Assembly (NCBI GenBank): GCA_934647945.1
Contig: CAKUFK010000001.1
Coordinates: 1 to 64,000 of the forward strand
Reading direction: 5' to 3'
Source of the DNA: an uncultured Eubacteriales bacterium
GTDB lineage: Bacteria; Bacillota; Clostridia; Oscillospirales; Acutalibacteraceae
DNA length: 64,000 nucleotides
Of the stretch, positions 36,409 to 45,506 are shown piece by piece; position 1 is the first letter of the stretch, and every line of letters starts with the position of its first letter. The position numbers and the translations under genes were made by a program. The notes under the pieces were generated by a model that saw nothing but the letters and a program-made list of their open reading frames with translations, had not been told where the DNA came from and ran no database searches.

Positions 36409-37263
36409 TCAGCCGGACACGGTATGGGTCATGATATAGTCTTTCCATTTTTCATAATACGGCCGTTTGAGATGGATCCCATCCACCGTGGCCTCGGCCG
36501 GAAGGGCGCCGCTTTCGTCCTGCACCGCCTCGGCGACGTTCAGATAAACCGCCCCTTTCTCCTCGCACATCTGGACGATCAGGCTGTTGTAAAGCTGGAT
36601 ACGGCTGTTGGTATACACCGAGCTGTCCGATTTCTCCTTGCTCACAGGCAGGATGGACTGCACGTAAATGACCGCGTCCGGGACGGCTTCCCGGATCCCG
36701 TCGAGCAGGCTGCCGTAGCGGGCGATAAACGTATTCTCCGAAGCCCAGCCGAGCTCGTTGACCCCCAGCATGACATAAACCTTTTTGAAGGCATGGCGCT
36801 TGAGGCCTTCCAGGATGGTCACCTGTTCCTCGCCGTCCTGGATCTGGGCCGTCGCCGCCGTATTGACGTTCAGCCCCTTGACTGCGTAGAACGTCGTCCC
36901 CTCCGGCATCTTTCCGTAAATCATCAAACCCTCGGTCCGGGAATCCCCGATGAAGACCGCATCGTTGAAATACGCGTCGCCGGCCTCCGGCGGAACCGAG
37001 CCGGGAGGGTCGGCGGATTCGGCCGTCCCGGTCGTGGCGGCCGTGGTGCTGGCCGTCGTAGGCGGCGGATCGGTCGCAGGCGCCGATGAGGCCTGCGTGT
37101 CAGACGCAAGGGAGGAAGCCGGAGCGGTTTCCAGCCTGTCCCCATTGAGAACGGCGAACAACGCCACAATCCCCCACACGCATAGGGCCGCGCCGATGAT
37201 CCCGACCACGATATTCTTGACCAGAGGCTTCCGGTCTTCCCGCCCAAACACCGATTTGCCCAT
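36409..37263 (-). CDS. Membrane-anchored SGNH hydrolase-like protein (B)
   Basis: 284 residues: anchor (IVVGIIGAALCVWGIVALF), Thr/Pro/Ala-rich linker (about 45-90), then an SGNH domain with FIGDSRTEGLMIYG (nucleophile), VMLGVNELGW and DGIHLKRPYYEKW. First gene of the sigma/anti-sigma/MBOAT operon and a paralogue of protein A at 30834. Likely releases or transfers O-acyl groups outside the cell. Confidence 0.8.
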   Translation of the reverse strand: MGKSVFGREDRKPLVKNIVVGIIGAALCVWGIVALFAVLNGDRLETAPASSLASDTQASSAPATDPPPTTASTTAATTGTAESADPPGSVPPEAGDAYFNDAVFIGDSRTEGLMIYGKMPEGTTFYAVKGLNVNTAATAQIQDGEEQVTILEGLKRHAFKKVYVMLGVNELGWASENTFIARYGSLLDGIREAVPDAVIYVQSILPVSKEKSDSSVYTNSRIQLYNSLIVQMCEEKGAVYLNVAEAVQDESGALPAEATVDGIHLKRPYYEKWKDYIMTHTVSG

Positions 37264-37765
37264 GACAGACCCTCACTTTTTGCCGATTCTATGATTAGGA
37301 TGCCGCAGCTCCTCAAAAAGTTTAAAGATAATGTATTCCCATTGTGGGCTATTTCAAGTTTATCTATACAGGACTACAGAATACCACAGATCCCCGGCAA
37401 AAACAAGGAAGGGATGCAAAATCCTCCGCTGCCGGTTTGTCGGCGGAGGATTTGCCGGTTATTTCCGATAGAGGAACCACGGGTCAATGGCTTCAGACTG
37501 CCCAAAAAGCATTTTTAAGGGGAAATGAATGAAAAACGCGGGAATATATCACCGATGATCGGAAGACATTGCGCCCCGGGTACCCAAGACGAAAGGACGG
37601 CATCCGGCCGATCCGTGTTCTAGGACGAAACACAGGAAACAAAGCGAACGTGTAAGGCGCCGTAATCCGGCCCTTCTCTTGCAGAATTTTCGATACATGA
37701 AAGCCGCCCAAAAAGGGCGGCTTTTGACGTTGTATATGTAAGATTTATTCACACAAAAAGGAGCT
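37264..37765. other. Gene-free stretch with hairpins and repeat-like block
   Basis: Holds a hairpin with arms aaatcctccgc and gcggaggattt (37419-37453), a block at 37610-37672 resembling 45621-45776, and the terminator at 37700-37725. A weak minus-strand promoter (TTGAAA, about 16 bp, TACATT) near 37340-37370 could serve SGNH gene B. No coding frame with an SD seen. Confidence 0.5.
37700..37725. terminator. Bidirectional terminator
   Basis: AAAGCCGCCC, loop aaaaa, GGGCGGCTTTT, downstream of the leftward 65-residue gene. Confidence 0.75.
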
Positions 37766-37963
37766 TCACTGGAGCGCGGCTTCCCCGATCCGATTCCGGA
37801 TATACGCCAGGATCTGATCACAGGCTTCCCGCCTGCCATACCAGTAATACCACATGTTTTTCGAGTCTTTGTCCCGTTTATTGGAATAGGCATTCACCTG
37901 ATGCTCGCATATATCGATTTGACGCAATAACTCATCGATGAGTTCCTTGTCTTCCAGATGCAT
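37766..37963 (-). CDS. Small hypothetical protein, 65 aa
   Basis: Start taken at MHLEDKELID with AAGGGGG seven bases upstream. Helical and charged, with a Tyr/Trp-rich segment (NMWYYWYGRREACDQIL). It has its own promoter and terminator. No family recognised. Confidence 0.6.
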   Translation of the reverse strand: MHLEDKELIDELLRQIDICEHQVNAYSNKRDKDSKNMWYYWYGRREACDQILAYIRNRIGEAALQ

Positions 37964-38005
37964 ACGTATGCCCCCTTCCCGAAGTGAACACAAATCACAC
38001 ACTTA

Positions 38006-38034
38006 ATCATACCATAGTTGCTACATCTTGTAAA
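38006..38034 (-). promoter_or_regulatory. Promoter of the 65-residue gene
   Basis: Minus-strand TTTACA, 17-bp spacer, TATGAT. Confidence 0.6.
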
Positions 38035-38253
38035 CCCATATTTTTCCAAAGCGGTTTCCACACCTCCGTCGATAGCGAGATACCGCTGGATCGAAGCCTT
38101 CCCCGCATTAGCCGATACAGACCACATCTCGCAAAATGAGGACAACCGAAACCGACATAAACCGGGACGGTATCCCATAAAATGGAAACAGACGGTCCCT
38201 TGCCGCGGGGACGGCAGAGAGGCAGCAGACAGGCGGCAGAAGGAGCAGCGGGT

Positions 38254-39084
38254 ATGGTTATTGTACTCAGGAAAAGAGCCCTCGCCATTGCCGCCCTGTG
38301 TGTGGCGGTTCTCATTGCAGTCCCGTTTCTGGTCAGGATGGCTGTGCCCAAGACGGCGGCGGTTTCCGCGGCCAACACCAACTGGGGCCTGAGCTTCCAG
38401 GAAAACGGCAAAACACCGACTGGAAACGCCACCCCGGAATTCCTCAAGCAATACGGCGCCTATTTTGTCGGCCCGACCGCGTCGAGCGGCGAGGCGGGCG
38501 AACAGAAAACGATCTATCTGACCTTTGACGCGGGTTTTGAAAACGGCAACACCCCGGCCATTTTGGACGCGCTGAAGGCACATAATGCCAAGGCCTGTTT
38601 CTTCCTGGTCGGCAACTACCTCGAGACCAGCCCGGAGCTGGTCAAACGGATGGTCGAGGAAGGGCACACGGTGGGCAACCACACCTATCATCATCCCGAC
38701 ATGTCCAAAATCGCCGACGAGGAATCCTTCCGCCAGGAACTGACCCTGCTGGAAGACGCGTACCGGGAACTGACCGGACAGGAAATGACCAAATTCTATC
38801 GTCCGCCTCAGGGAAAATACAGCGAACAGAACCTCAAAATGGCGAACGACATGGGGTATCATACCTTTTTCTGGAGTCTCGCCTACGTGGACTGGTACAC
38901 CGACAAGCAGCCCACCCGGGAGCAGGCGTTCGACAAGCTGCTTCCCCGCATCCATCCGGGGGCGATCGTGCTGCTGCACAGCACCTCGAGCACCAACGCC
39001 GAGATCCTCGACGAGCTGCTGAGCAAATGGGAGGCCTCGGGCTACACCTTCGGCACCCTGGAAGAACTGGTGCAGGCCGGCTGA
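38254..39084 (+). CDS. pdaA: Delta-lactam-forming polysaccharide deacetylase (PdaA-like)
   Basis: 276 residues, ATG preceded by AAGGAG. N-terminal anchor/signal (ALAIAALCVAVLIAVPF), then a NodB-type deacetylase: LTFDAGFENGNT with the catalytic Asp pair, VGNHTYHHPDM with metal histidines, YRPPQGKYSE, and the PdaA-type WSLAYVDWY. In Bacillus, PdaA makes muramic delta-lactam in the spore cortex. The presence of other sporulation genes fits this; a vegetative lysozyme-resistance role like PdaV is less likely but possible given the RsiV-like operon nearby. Confidence 0.88.
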   Translation: MVIVLRKRALAIAALCVAVLIAVPFLVRMAVPKTAAVSAANTNWGLSFQENGKTPTGNATPEFLKQYGAYFVGPTASSGEAGEQKTIYLTFDAGFENGNTPAILDALKAHNAKACFFLVGNYLETSPELVKRMVEEGHTVGNHTYHHPDMSKIADEESFRQELTLLEDAYRELTGQEMTKFYRPPQGKYSEQNLKMANDMGYHTFFWSLAYVDWYTDKQPTREQAFDKLLPRIHPGAIVLLHSTSSTNAEILDELLSKWEASGYTFGTLEELVQAG

Positions 39085-39494
39085 TCGTCCTCCAGGCTTT
39101 GCCGGGGCGGCTGTATAAACCTCATCATTTACCGGCTCCATCGTGTACAAACGGACCATACGCACCAGGATAACCCCGCGGTGTTATGGTCATAGCCTTT
39201 TGGAGGAATCGGAGCTGTCGCTCCGATTCCTGGAATGCGGCTCACCGCACTTCCGATTTTCCGCTTCGTCTATGCCGCATTTCGGTGTGCACCTTTTAAA
39301 AAAACAGAGAATTCTGCACCGCTGAGCCTTTTCCTGCAAGGCGGCGGAACCCGGACCGGATTTTCCGCCGGAGCGCGCCGCTTTTACCCCCGTACCTTTT
39401 CCCGACCTGCCGCATAGGATGGAAGGAACGGAAGGGCCCGCGGGTGGGCTGTGGTGGGATAGGGCCCTTCCTCAATACGGAAGGGGCTGAAACT
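39085..39494. other. Gene-free stretch
   Basis: About 400 bases without a supported gene. It contains a perfect hairpin AGGAATCGGAG-CTGTCG-CTCCGATTCCT (39204-39231) with no T-run, perhaps a terminator of pdaA, and a long-range pair ggaagggccc/gggcccttcc just before the next gene. Confidence 0.5.
39204..39231 (+). terminator. Possible terminator after pdaA
   Basis: Perfect 11-bp stem, six-base loop, no T-run, so termination is uncertain. Confidence 0.35.
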
Positions 39495-39833
39495 ATGGGA
39501 GAGAACATGGGGCTGATCCTCATCCTGCTGCTGTCGCTGTATGGATGCGCCGAGCTACTGCTGGCCATCTCCAGGCGGGTGCTGTCGCCCCCCAAAGAGG
39601 ACCGGGGGGTGCTGATGATCCCGCTTTGCGGACATCGGACCGATATCGAATATGTGGCGCGCTGCGCTGCGGCCAGGGAACGATGGGGCGCCGGTTCTCC
39701 CCGGGTGATGCTGGTGGATACCGGCATGGACGATGAGACCAGGCGGCTGGCGGAAGACGTCTGCAGCCGGCTGGGCCAGGGGCTGTATACATATGAGGAG
39801 TTTGAAAAAGTCCTGGCGTCGGGTTTACAATAG
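39495..39833 (+). CDS. Small membrane-anchored hypothetical protein, 112 aa
   Basis: ATG with GGAAGGGG eight bases upstream. One N-terminal hydrophobic segment (MGLILILLLSLYGCAELLL), then a soluble alpha/beta part with IPLCGHRTDIEYVAR and VMLVDTGMDDETRR, which looks like the start of a nucleotide-sugar or Rossmann-like fold but is too short to assign. Its end carries the promoter of recD2. Confidence 0.6.
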   Translation: MGENMGLILILLLSLYGCAELLLAISRRVLSPPKEDRGVLMIPLCGHRTDIEYVARCAAARERWGAGSPRVMLVDTGMDDETRRLAEDVCSRLGQGLYTYEEFEKVLASGLQ

Positions 39834-39852
39834 GATGGGAATTTGCTATAAT
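39824..39852 (+). promoter_or_regulatory. Promoter of recD2
   Basis: TTTACA, 17-bp spacer, TATAAT, beginning inside the end of the preceding gene. Confidence 0.7.
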
Positions 39853-39914
39853 GAGGAATATATGTTCGAACCCGGCCGGTTTTCGGGCCGGCCGGGCCGG
39901 GAAAGGAACACGCG

Positions 39915-42137
39915 ATGGAGGACAATCGGCTCGAAGAGCTCTGCGGCAGTGTGGAACGGGTGGTTTTCCGCAACGCGGACAACGGCTGGACGGTGCTGGA
40001 GCTCGAAGCGGGTGAGGAACTGCATAAAGTGGTCGGCGTGCTGCCCGCGGTCGCGGCGGGGGAACAGCTCCGCCTGAAAGGAAAATGGGTGGAGCACCCG
40101 AGCTTCGGGCGGCAGTTCCGCGCCGAGCAGGCGGAACAGCATCTGCCCGCGGGTTCGGATGCGATCCTGCGCTATTTGTCCTCCGGCGCGGTTAAGGGGA
40201 TCGGCGTCGCCACCGCCGCGCGGATCGTCGAAAAATTCGGGGACGAGACCCTGCGGATCCTGGAAGAGGAACCTGGCCGTCTCGCGGAGATCAAGGGGAT
40301 CACCGCCGCCAAGGCAAAAGCCATCGGTGAGGCTTTTGCCGGCCAGTTCGGGCTGCGGGAGGTCATGCTGGCCTTCGCGGACTACGGTTTGACCCCGTCC
40401 GAAGCCCTGCGTTGCTATAAACGCTGGGGATCCGCCGCCGTGGACAAGATTCGCCGAAATCCCTATCTGCTCTGTTCGAGCGGGCTGTATATCGGCTTCG
40501 ACCGGGCGGACCGCATCTGTATGGGGATGGACAGGCCCGCCGACGATCCCGCCCGCATCGAAGCGGGCCTTTTGTACGTGCTGCGCCATAATCTGGGGAA
40601 CGGACACACCTGCCTGCCCGCCGACCGCCTGATCCCCACAGCGGCCGGACTGCTGGGGGTGGACGGGGAAAAGGTACGGGACAAGCTCTCCGACATGGCA
40701 TTGACCTTCGCGGTCCGGACCGAGGAAATCGACGGGCGGCTGTTCGTTTTCCTCCCCCATCTCTATCAGGCGGAAAAGTATGCGGCGGCCAGACTCCGGC
40801 TGCTGACAAGCTTTGCGCCGGTCCCTTCCCACCGGATACGGGACAGCATCGAGGCGGTGGAGAAAAACAACCACATCACCTATGAGACACGGCAGCGCCA
40901 GGCGATCATCGAAGCGGTGGAGAAAGGGATGCTGGTCCTTACCGGCGGTCCCGGCACCGGCAAGACCACCACCCTGCGCGCCATCATCACCCTGCTCGAA
41001 AGCATGGGGGAAACGGTCGCCATCGCGGCACCGACCGGCCGGGCGGCCAAGCGGATCGCGGAGCTGACCGGATGCGAGGCCAAGACCATCCACCGCCTGC
41101 TGGAGGTCCAGTGGGACGACGCTGACACCCCCGTCTTTGTACGCAACGAGAAAAATCCGCTCGATGCCGACGCGCTGGTGGTGGACGAAGTGTCGATGGT
41201 GGACGTGCTGCTCTTCGAAAGCCTGCTGCGGGCGATGAAAACCGGCTCCCGCCTGATCCTGGTCGGAGACACCGACCAGCTGCCTGCCGTCGGCCCCGGC
41301 AGCGTGCTCCACGATATTATCGACAGCGGTGTGCTGCCCGTCGTGCAGCTGACCGAGGTGTTCCGCCAGGCGATGGAAAGCGCGATCGTCGCGAACGCCC
41401 ACCGGATTGTCGCCGGAGAGATGCCGGTGTTCGATAAAAAGGAAGGGGACTTCTTTTTCCTTCCCCAGAGCACGTCCGGGGACGTGACCGACACCCTGCT
41501 CGACCTGTGCGCCAGGCGGCTGCCGAACCGGTACGGCATCACGGTGTTTTCGGGCATCCAGGTGCTCTGTCCCGGCCGGAAGGGGGAACTGGGTACCAGG
41601 GAGCTGAACGTCCGCTTGCAGGCCCTCCTCAACCCGGAGGACGCCGGAAAAAAAGAGCTCCACATCGAGGGCGGCATTCTGCGGGTGGGTGACAAGGTGA
41701 TGCACACCCGCAATAATTACGATATCGGTTGGACCCGGGACGACGGGGAGGTCGGCAGCGGGGTCTTCAATGGCGACATCGGGATCCTCGAGGACATCGA
41801 CCATCGGGAGGATACCCTTGCGGTGCGGTATGAGGACCGGGTGGCGTTTTACACCCGCCAGGACGCGCAGGATCTGGAGCTTGCCTACGCCGTGACCGTT
41901 CACAAAAGCCAGGGCAGTGAATTCGAGGCGGTCCTGATGCCGGTTTTCCGCAGCAATCCACAGCTAAGTTACCGCAACCTGCTCTATACGGCCGTTACCA
42001 GGGCCAAGGCCCTGCTCATCCTGGTGGGGAGCCGCGATACCGTCCGGCAGATGGTGGAGAACAACAAGAAAACCCGCCGGTTCAGCGGTCTCCGCCATTT
42101 TCTGATTACGGCCGAAGAGATGTTTCCCGATTCCTGA
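39915..42137 (+). CDS. recD2: RecD2 helicase (SF1B)
   Basis: 740 residues. N-terminal OB-like region (LEELCGSVERVVFRNADNGW), helix-hairpin-helix repeats (GIGVATAARIVEKFG), then the helicase: Walker A GGPGTGKTTT, motif II VVDEVSMVD, motif III GDTDQLPAVGPG, and C-terminal TVHKSQGSEF and YTAVTRAK. A 5'-3' DNA helicase in repair, found in bacteria lacking or supplementing RecBCD. Confidence 0.95.
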   Translation: MEDNRLEELCGSVERVVFRNADNGWTVLELEAGEELHKVVGVLPAVAAGEQLRLKGKWVEHPSFGRQFRAEQAEQHLPAGSDAILRYLSSGAVKGIGVATAARIVEKFGDETLRILEEEPGRLAEIKGITAAKAKAIGEAFAGQFGLREVMLAFADYGLTPSEALRCYKRWGSAAVDKIRRNPYLLCSSGLYIGFDRADRICMGMDRPADDPARIEAGLLYVLRHNLGNGHTCLPADRLIPTAAGLLGVDGEKVRDKLSDMALTFAVRTEEIDGRLFVFLPHLYQAEKYAAARLRLLTSFAPVPSHRIRDSIEAVEKNNHITYETRQRQAIIEAVEKGMLVLTGGPGTGKTTTLRAIITLLESMGETVAIAAPTGRAAKRIAELTGCEAKTIHRLLEVQWDDADTPVFVRNEKNPLDADALVVDEVSMVDVLLFESLLRAMKTGSRLILVGDTDQLPAVGPGSVLHDIIDSGVLPVVQLTEVFRQAMESAIVANAHRIVAGEMPVFDKKEGDFFFLPQSTSGDVTDTLLDLCARRLPNRYGITVFSGIQVLCPGRKGELGTRELNVRLQALLNPEDAGKKELHIEGGILRVGDKVMHTRNNYDIGWTRDDGEVGSGVFNGDIGILEDIDHREDTLAVRYEDRVAFYTRQDAQDLELAYAVTVHKSQGSEFEAVLMPVFRSNPQLSYRNLLYTAVTRAKALLILVGSRDTVRQMVENNKKTRRFSGLRHFLITAEEMFPDS

Positions 42138-42439
42138 CACCACAGACAGACGACCACCCTGAACCCGGGGCCGCCCTTCCTTTTGTATGAGCATTGTTTT
42201 GGGATCGGACGCGGCCGCCGGCAACAAAACGAATACGTAAGAGAGGCCGAAGCCTCCGGGGAAGGCACCACTCCTGGTTCTATAGGATAAAGGCCATCCC
42301 GTTCCCGCGATTCCGGCCGGTCATATAAAACCACCCGATTTCCTGCGAGTCCGTGTCTCTGTTCCCATATGACCGTGCCGTTCGGGCCCATAGCCCCGGA
42401 TCGCCCTGCTATCCACCATCAGACAGGAGGCGCTTGTGG
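42138..42439. other. Gene-free stretch
   Basis: About 300 bases between recD2 and the comFC-like gene. Only a small GAGGC-cga-AGCCTC hairpin near 42243 stands out; no promoter or frame could be supported. Confidence 0.4.
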
Positions 42440-43174
42440 ATGCCCCGCGTAAAAGCGATGAAAACCAAGAGGATCCTGCTGTCCATTCTGTTTCCGGAAC
42501 GGTGCGCCTGCTGCGGCCGGGTCATCCCGCCTTCAGCCGGCTGCTGTCCTTCCTGCCTGGAGAAATTGCCGGTGATCGAACCCCCTTTATGTCCTTTTTG
42601 CGGTGCCGGGACCGAGGACTGCACCTGCGGACGGCACCGCCGTCACTTCGACCGCTGCGCCTCCCCTTTTTATTACGAGGACCCTGTCAAAGAAGGGATC
42701 CTCCTCTTCAAGGAATACGGGAGTGCGGAATCCGCTGCTTTTTTCGCGGAGCGGATGGCTGAGGTGTTCCTCCGGGAATGGGGCAGCCCCTACCTGGACG
42801 GGATCGTGCCGGTCCCGATGCGCAAGGAGGAAATCCGGAAGCGGGGGCACAACCAAAGCCGGCTGCTGACCAAGGCCCTGTCCGGACATCTGAACGCGCC
42901 GGTGAGCGACGTGCTCGTTAAAATCGCCGCCATCCGCCCGCAGAAAGAGCTGACCGCGCTGGAACGGGGCGGCAATGTGCTGGGCGCCTACGATGTCCGG
43001 GAGGACGCCCTCCAGAACCGGACACTGGAAGGGGCGCGTCTCCTGCTGGTGGACGATGTCATCACGACGGGGGCCACCCTGGACGAATGCGCCAAGGTGC
43101 TCAAAATCGCCGGAGCCGCGGAAGTGCTGGCCCTGACGGCCGCCCGGGCCCGGCTGAGATCCTCAAACAAATAA
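42440..43174 (+). CDS. comFC: ComFC-type phosphoribosyltransferase
   Basis: 244 residues, start at MPRVKAMKTK with AGGAGG nine bases upstream. N-terminal double zinc-finger-like part with four CxxC-type pairs (CACCGR, CCPSC, CPFCGA, CTCG), then a type I PRT domain: VPVPMRKEEIRKRGHNQS and the PRPP loop LLLVDDVITTGATL. ComFC/GntX proteins assist DNA uptake or repair; here it sits alone after recD2. Confidence 0.9.
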   Translation: MPRVKAMKTKRILLSILFPERCACCGRVIPPSAGCCPSCLEKLPVIEPPLCPFCGAGTEDCTCGRHRRHFDRCASPFYYEDPVKEGILLFKEYGSAESAAFFAERMAEVFLREWGSPYLDGIVPVPMRKEEIRKRGHNQSRLLTKALSGHLNAPVSDVLVKIAAIRPQKELTALERGGNVLGAYDVREDALQNRTLEGARLLLVDDVITTGATLDECAKVLKIAGAAEVLALTAARARLRSSNK

Positions 43175-43201
43175 ACCGTTGAGCCCAAGGGAGGGGTCCC
43201 T

Positions 43202-43774
43202 GTGAACATCCGGATCGCCACAATCGAGGACAGCGGCGCCATCCGCGCCGTTTACGCCCCGTACATCGACACGCCCGTCACCTTTGAAACCGCCCTGCCC
43301 ACAATCGAAGAGTTCGAAGGCCGGGTGGCGGGAATCCTGCCCGAGTACCCTTATCTGGTGTGTGAGAAGGACGGGCGGATCATCGGGTATGCCTATGCCT
43401 GCCGGCACAGGGAACGGGCGGCATACCGATGGAATGCGGAGCTGTCGGTCTATCTGGACGGGGCGTTTGTCGCCAAAGGGCTGGGCCGGCGGCTGTACGG
43501 TGCGCTTATCGATCTGCTGCGTCTGCAGGGGATCCGGAGCGTGTACGCCAACGTCACCCTTCCCAACGCGCCGAGCGAAAGGCTCCACCTGGGGATGGGC
43601 TTCACCCGTCTCGGCACCTATCCCCAAACGGGGTATAAAGGCGGCCGCTGGCACGATGTCGCCTGTTTCCAAAAGGACATCCTGCCCCATCTCCCCGATC
43701 CCGAGCCGGTGACGGCTTTCCGTCAAATCCCGCGGGCCTCGGCCGGCGCCGTACTGGACCGGTGGCAGCCTTAA
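43202..43774 (+). CDS. GNAT N-acetyltransferase (phosphinothricin-acetyltransferase-like)
   Basis: 190 residues from a GTG with GGGAGGGG upstream. GNAT fold with IRIATIEDSGAIRAVY, ELSVYLDGAFVAKGLGRRLY (acetyl-CoA loop) and YANVTLPNAPSERLHLGMGF, the pattern of Pat/MnaT enzymes that acetylate small amines such as methionine derivatives or phosphinothricin. Last gene before a strong terminator. Confidence 0.88.
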   Translation: MNIRIATIEDSGAIRAVYAPYIDTPVTFETALPTIEEFEGRVAGILPEYPYLVCEKDGRIIGYAYACRHRERAAYRWNAELSVYLDGAFVAKGLGRRLYGALIDLLRLQGIRSVYANVTLPNAPSERLHLGMGFTRLGTYPQTGYKGGRWHDVACFQKDILPHLPDPEPVTAFRQIPRASAGAVLDRWQP

Positions 43775-43789
43775 TCAGGCTGCCACCGG
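43759..43789 (+). terminator. Terminator after the GNAT gene
   Basis: CCGGTGGCAGCCT, loop taatc, AGGCTGCCACCGG, then TTTCC. The left arm lies in the last codons of the gene. Confidence 0.8.
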
Positions 43790-43796
43790 TTTCCGC

Positions 43797-43825
43797 TTGT
43801 CAAACGGGCCGCTTTGTCGTATAAT
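43797..43825 (+). promoter_or_regulatory. Promoter of the mreB-like gene
   Basis: TTGTCA, 17-bp spacer, TATAAT. Confidence 0.75.
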
Positions 43826-43866
43826 CAGACAAAGACTCGGATTTTTCGACAAGGGAGGTGGCGTAT

Positions 43867-44901
43867 ATGCCTGGTATGGAGCTGGGAATCGACCTGGGAA
43901 CTTCCCAGGTGGTGATCACCGCGGCTGGACGCGGCATTCTGCTGCGGGAGCCGGCCGTATTGGCCGTCGACGAAGCGAGCGGCCGCCTGATCGCCTGCGG
44001 CCGGGAGGCATACGCCATGCAGGGACGGGCCCCCGCCTCCATCCAGGTGATCCGGCCGATGGCCAAAGGCGTCATATCCGACTACGACATCGCGGAACGG
44101 ATGCTCAAATATATGGTGGGCAAAATCTGTGCGTATAAGGTGCTCAAGCCTCGTGCGGCCGTCAGCGTGCCGGCGGCCGTGACGGAGGTGGAGCAGCGCT
44201 CGGTGGTCGAAGCCGTGACGGCGGCGAATGTCCGCCGGGTGATCCTGATGGAGGAAGCGGTCGCCGCGGCGATTGGGGCGGGGCTGGACGTGGCCGCGGC
44301 CCGCGGCTGCATGGCCGCCGATCTCGGCGCCGGCACGGTCGACGTGGCGGTAATGACCCTGCGGGGCGTGGCTTCCTCCATCTCGGCCAAAGTGGGCGGG
44401 GATGATATGGACGACGCCATCATCCGTTATATGCGGAACAAATACAACCATGTCATCGGGATCCTGACGGCCGAACAGGTGAAAAAGACCATCGGCTGCG
44501 CCCTGCCCGGCGGCGTCGGGAACACGATGGACGTCCCGGGAAGAGATGCCGTTACCGGCCTGCCGTCAGTCTGCCGGGTGACTTCCGAAGATATCCATGA
44601 AGCGATAGCCGAGCCCCTGGGCGAGATCGTCGGCGTCATCCAGCAGGTACTGGAAAACACACCGCCGGAGCTGGCGGGCGACGTGATGACGGGAGGCATC
44701 GTCCTGACCGGCGGCCTTTCCCAGATGAGCGGTATGGCGGACTTGATCGCCAAACGCACCGGCGTAGCCTGCCGTGTGGCCGAAAACCCGGAGGACTGTG
44801 TGGCGAAGGGGCTCGGCAAGGCGATGAAATATGCGGATGTGATGCGTTCGGGGGTATATGACATCAGCCAGTTCTCCTACCGGCTGGCCGACCCGGCCTG
44901 A
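43867..44901 (+). CDS. mreB: MreB/Mbl-family actin-like protein
   Basis: 344 residues, start at the ATG (MPGMELGIDL) with GGGAGG upstream. Actin-fold motifs: GIDLGTSQVV (phosphate 1), AADLGAGTVDVAVM (phosphate 2), MTGGIVLTGGLSQM (adenosine). It has its own promoter and no mreCD partners nearby, so it may be an extra paralogue (Mbl or MreBH type) of the shape-determining cytoskeleton. The C-terminus ends SYRLADPA without a clear membrane helix. Confidence 0.88.
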   Translation: MPGMELGIDLGTSQVVITAAGRGILLREPAVLAVDEASGRLIACGREAYAMQGRAPASIQVIRPMAKGVISDYDIAERMLKYMVGKICAYKVLKPRAAVSVPAAVTEVEQRSVVEAVTAANVRRVILMEEAVAAAIGAGLDVAAARGCMAADLGAGTVDVAVMTLRGVASSISAKVGGDDMDDAIIRYMRNKYNHVIGILTAEQVKKTIGCALPGGVGNTMDVPGRDAVTGLPSVCRVTSEDIHEAIAEPLGEIVGVIQQVLENTPPELAGDVMTGGIVLTGGLSQMSGMADLIAKRTGVACRVAENPEDCVAKGLGKAMKYADVMRSGVYDISQFSYRLADPA

Positions 44902-45227
44902 CGGCTCCAGCTGAAATCCTGTCCATCCTCTCCCCAGTTTTTCGGAGTCGTCCGGCTTATATCCGGCCTGGCCCGGTAAAGGCCATTCAACAATCTGTAT
45001 GCGAAAAACCCCGAATGTTTGTGGAAAATTTTGCCTGCCCGACCTTTCCACAATGAAAAACCCCTCAATAAACCTCGATTGTTCACACTTTCCACCGAGT
45101 TTTCAACATTTTCTCTCTTAACTTAGTTTTTACAAAGAGTTGTATCACCTTTCCCCATGCCGTGCAAATGAATAAAAAACAACCGCGCCGCCCATACTGA
45201 AGACGACAAAAAGGGGGCGCATTTAGG
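44902..45227. other. Gene-free stretch with DnaA-box-like sites
   Basis: AT-rich second half contains TTTTCCACA (minus strand, 45020-45028; one mismatch to TTATCCACA), CTTTCCACA (45044-45052), a CTTTCCACC near 45088 and a TTTTCAACA near 45100. The clustering and AT-richness recall a DnaA-binding region, but dnaA and dnaN are not adjacent. Confidence 0.4.
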
Positions 45228-45506
45228 ATGATCAAAGGTGTGAACCGGCAGATGATCGAGGTCACCGATACGGGGAATCCCTATTTCGAGCGGGCGCTGC
45301 TGGTTGTCCGGGCCGAGTGCATGGAACAGCCGGAAGTCCGCCTGCATGAAGAGGCGCACAAGATCCTGGCCTCATCGGACGCATACAGCGGCCTTCGCCT
45401 GTCCAGACGGACCCGGAGGATCCGCCGGATCCTCTTCGGCGTTTGCAGCGGCGGCGCCGGCCTCGCTTTCGGTATGCTCCTTCAGGGGCTCGTCTTCCGG
45501 GCATGA
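45228..45506 (+). CDS. Conserved small protein with C-terminal membrane segment, 92 aa
   Basis: ATG start with a GGGGG-containing SD. Begins MIKGVNRQMIEVTDTGNPYF, a pattern I associate with short conserved clostridial proteins of unknown role. Middle is charged (RLHEEAHKILASSD, RLSRRTRRIRRI), and a membrane segment closes the protein (FGVCSGGAGLAFGMLLQG). Follows the DnaA-box-like region. Confidence 0.6.
   Translation: MIKGVNRQMIEVTDTGNPYFERALLVVRAECMEQPEVRLHEEAHKILASSDAYSGLRLSRRTRRIRRILFGVCSGGAGLAFGMLLQGLVFRA

Noticed and set aside
44902..45227. A chromosomal origin
   Set aside because: No dnaA or dnaN nearby and only near-match DnaA boxes; reported as a weaker finding instead.
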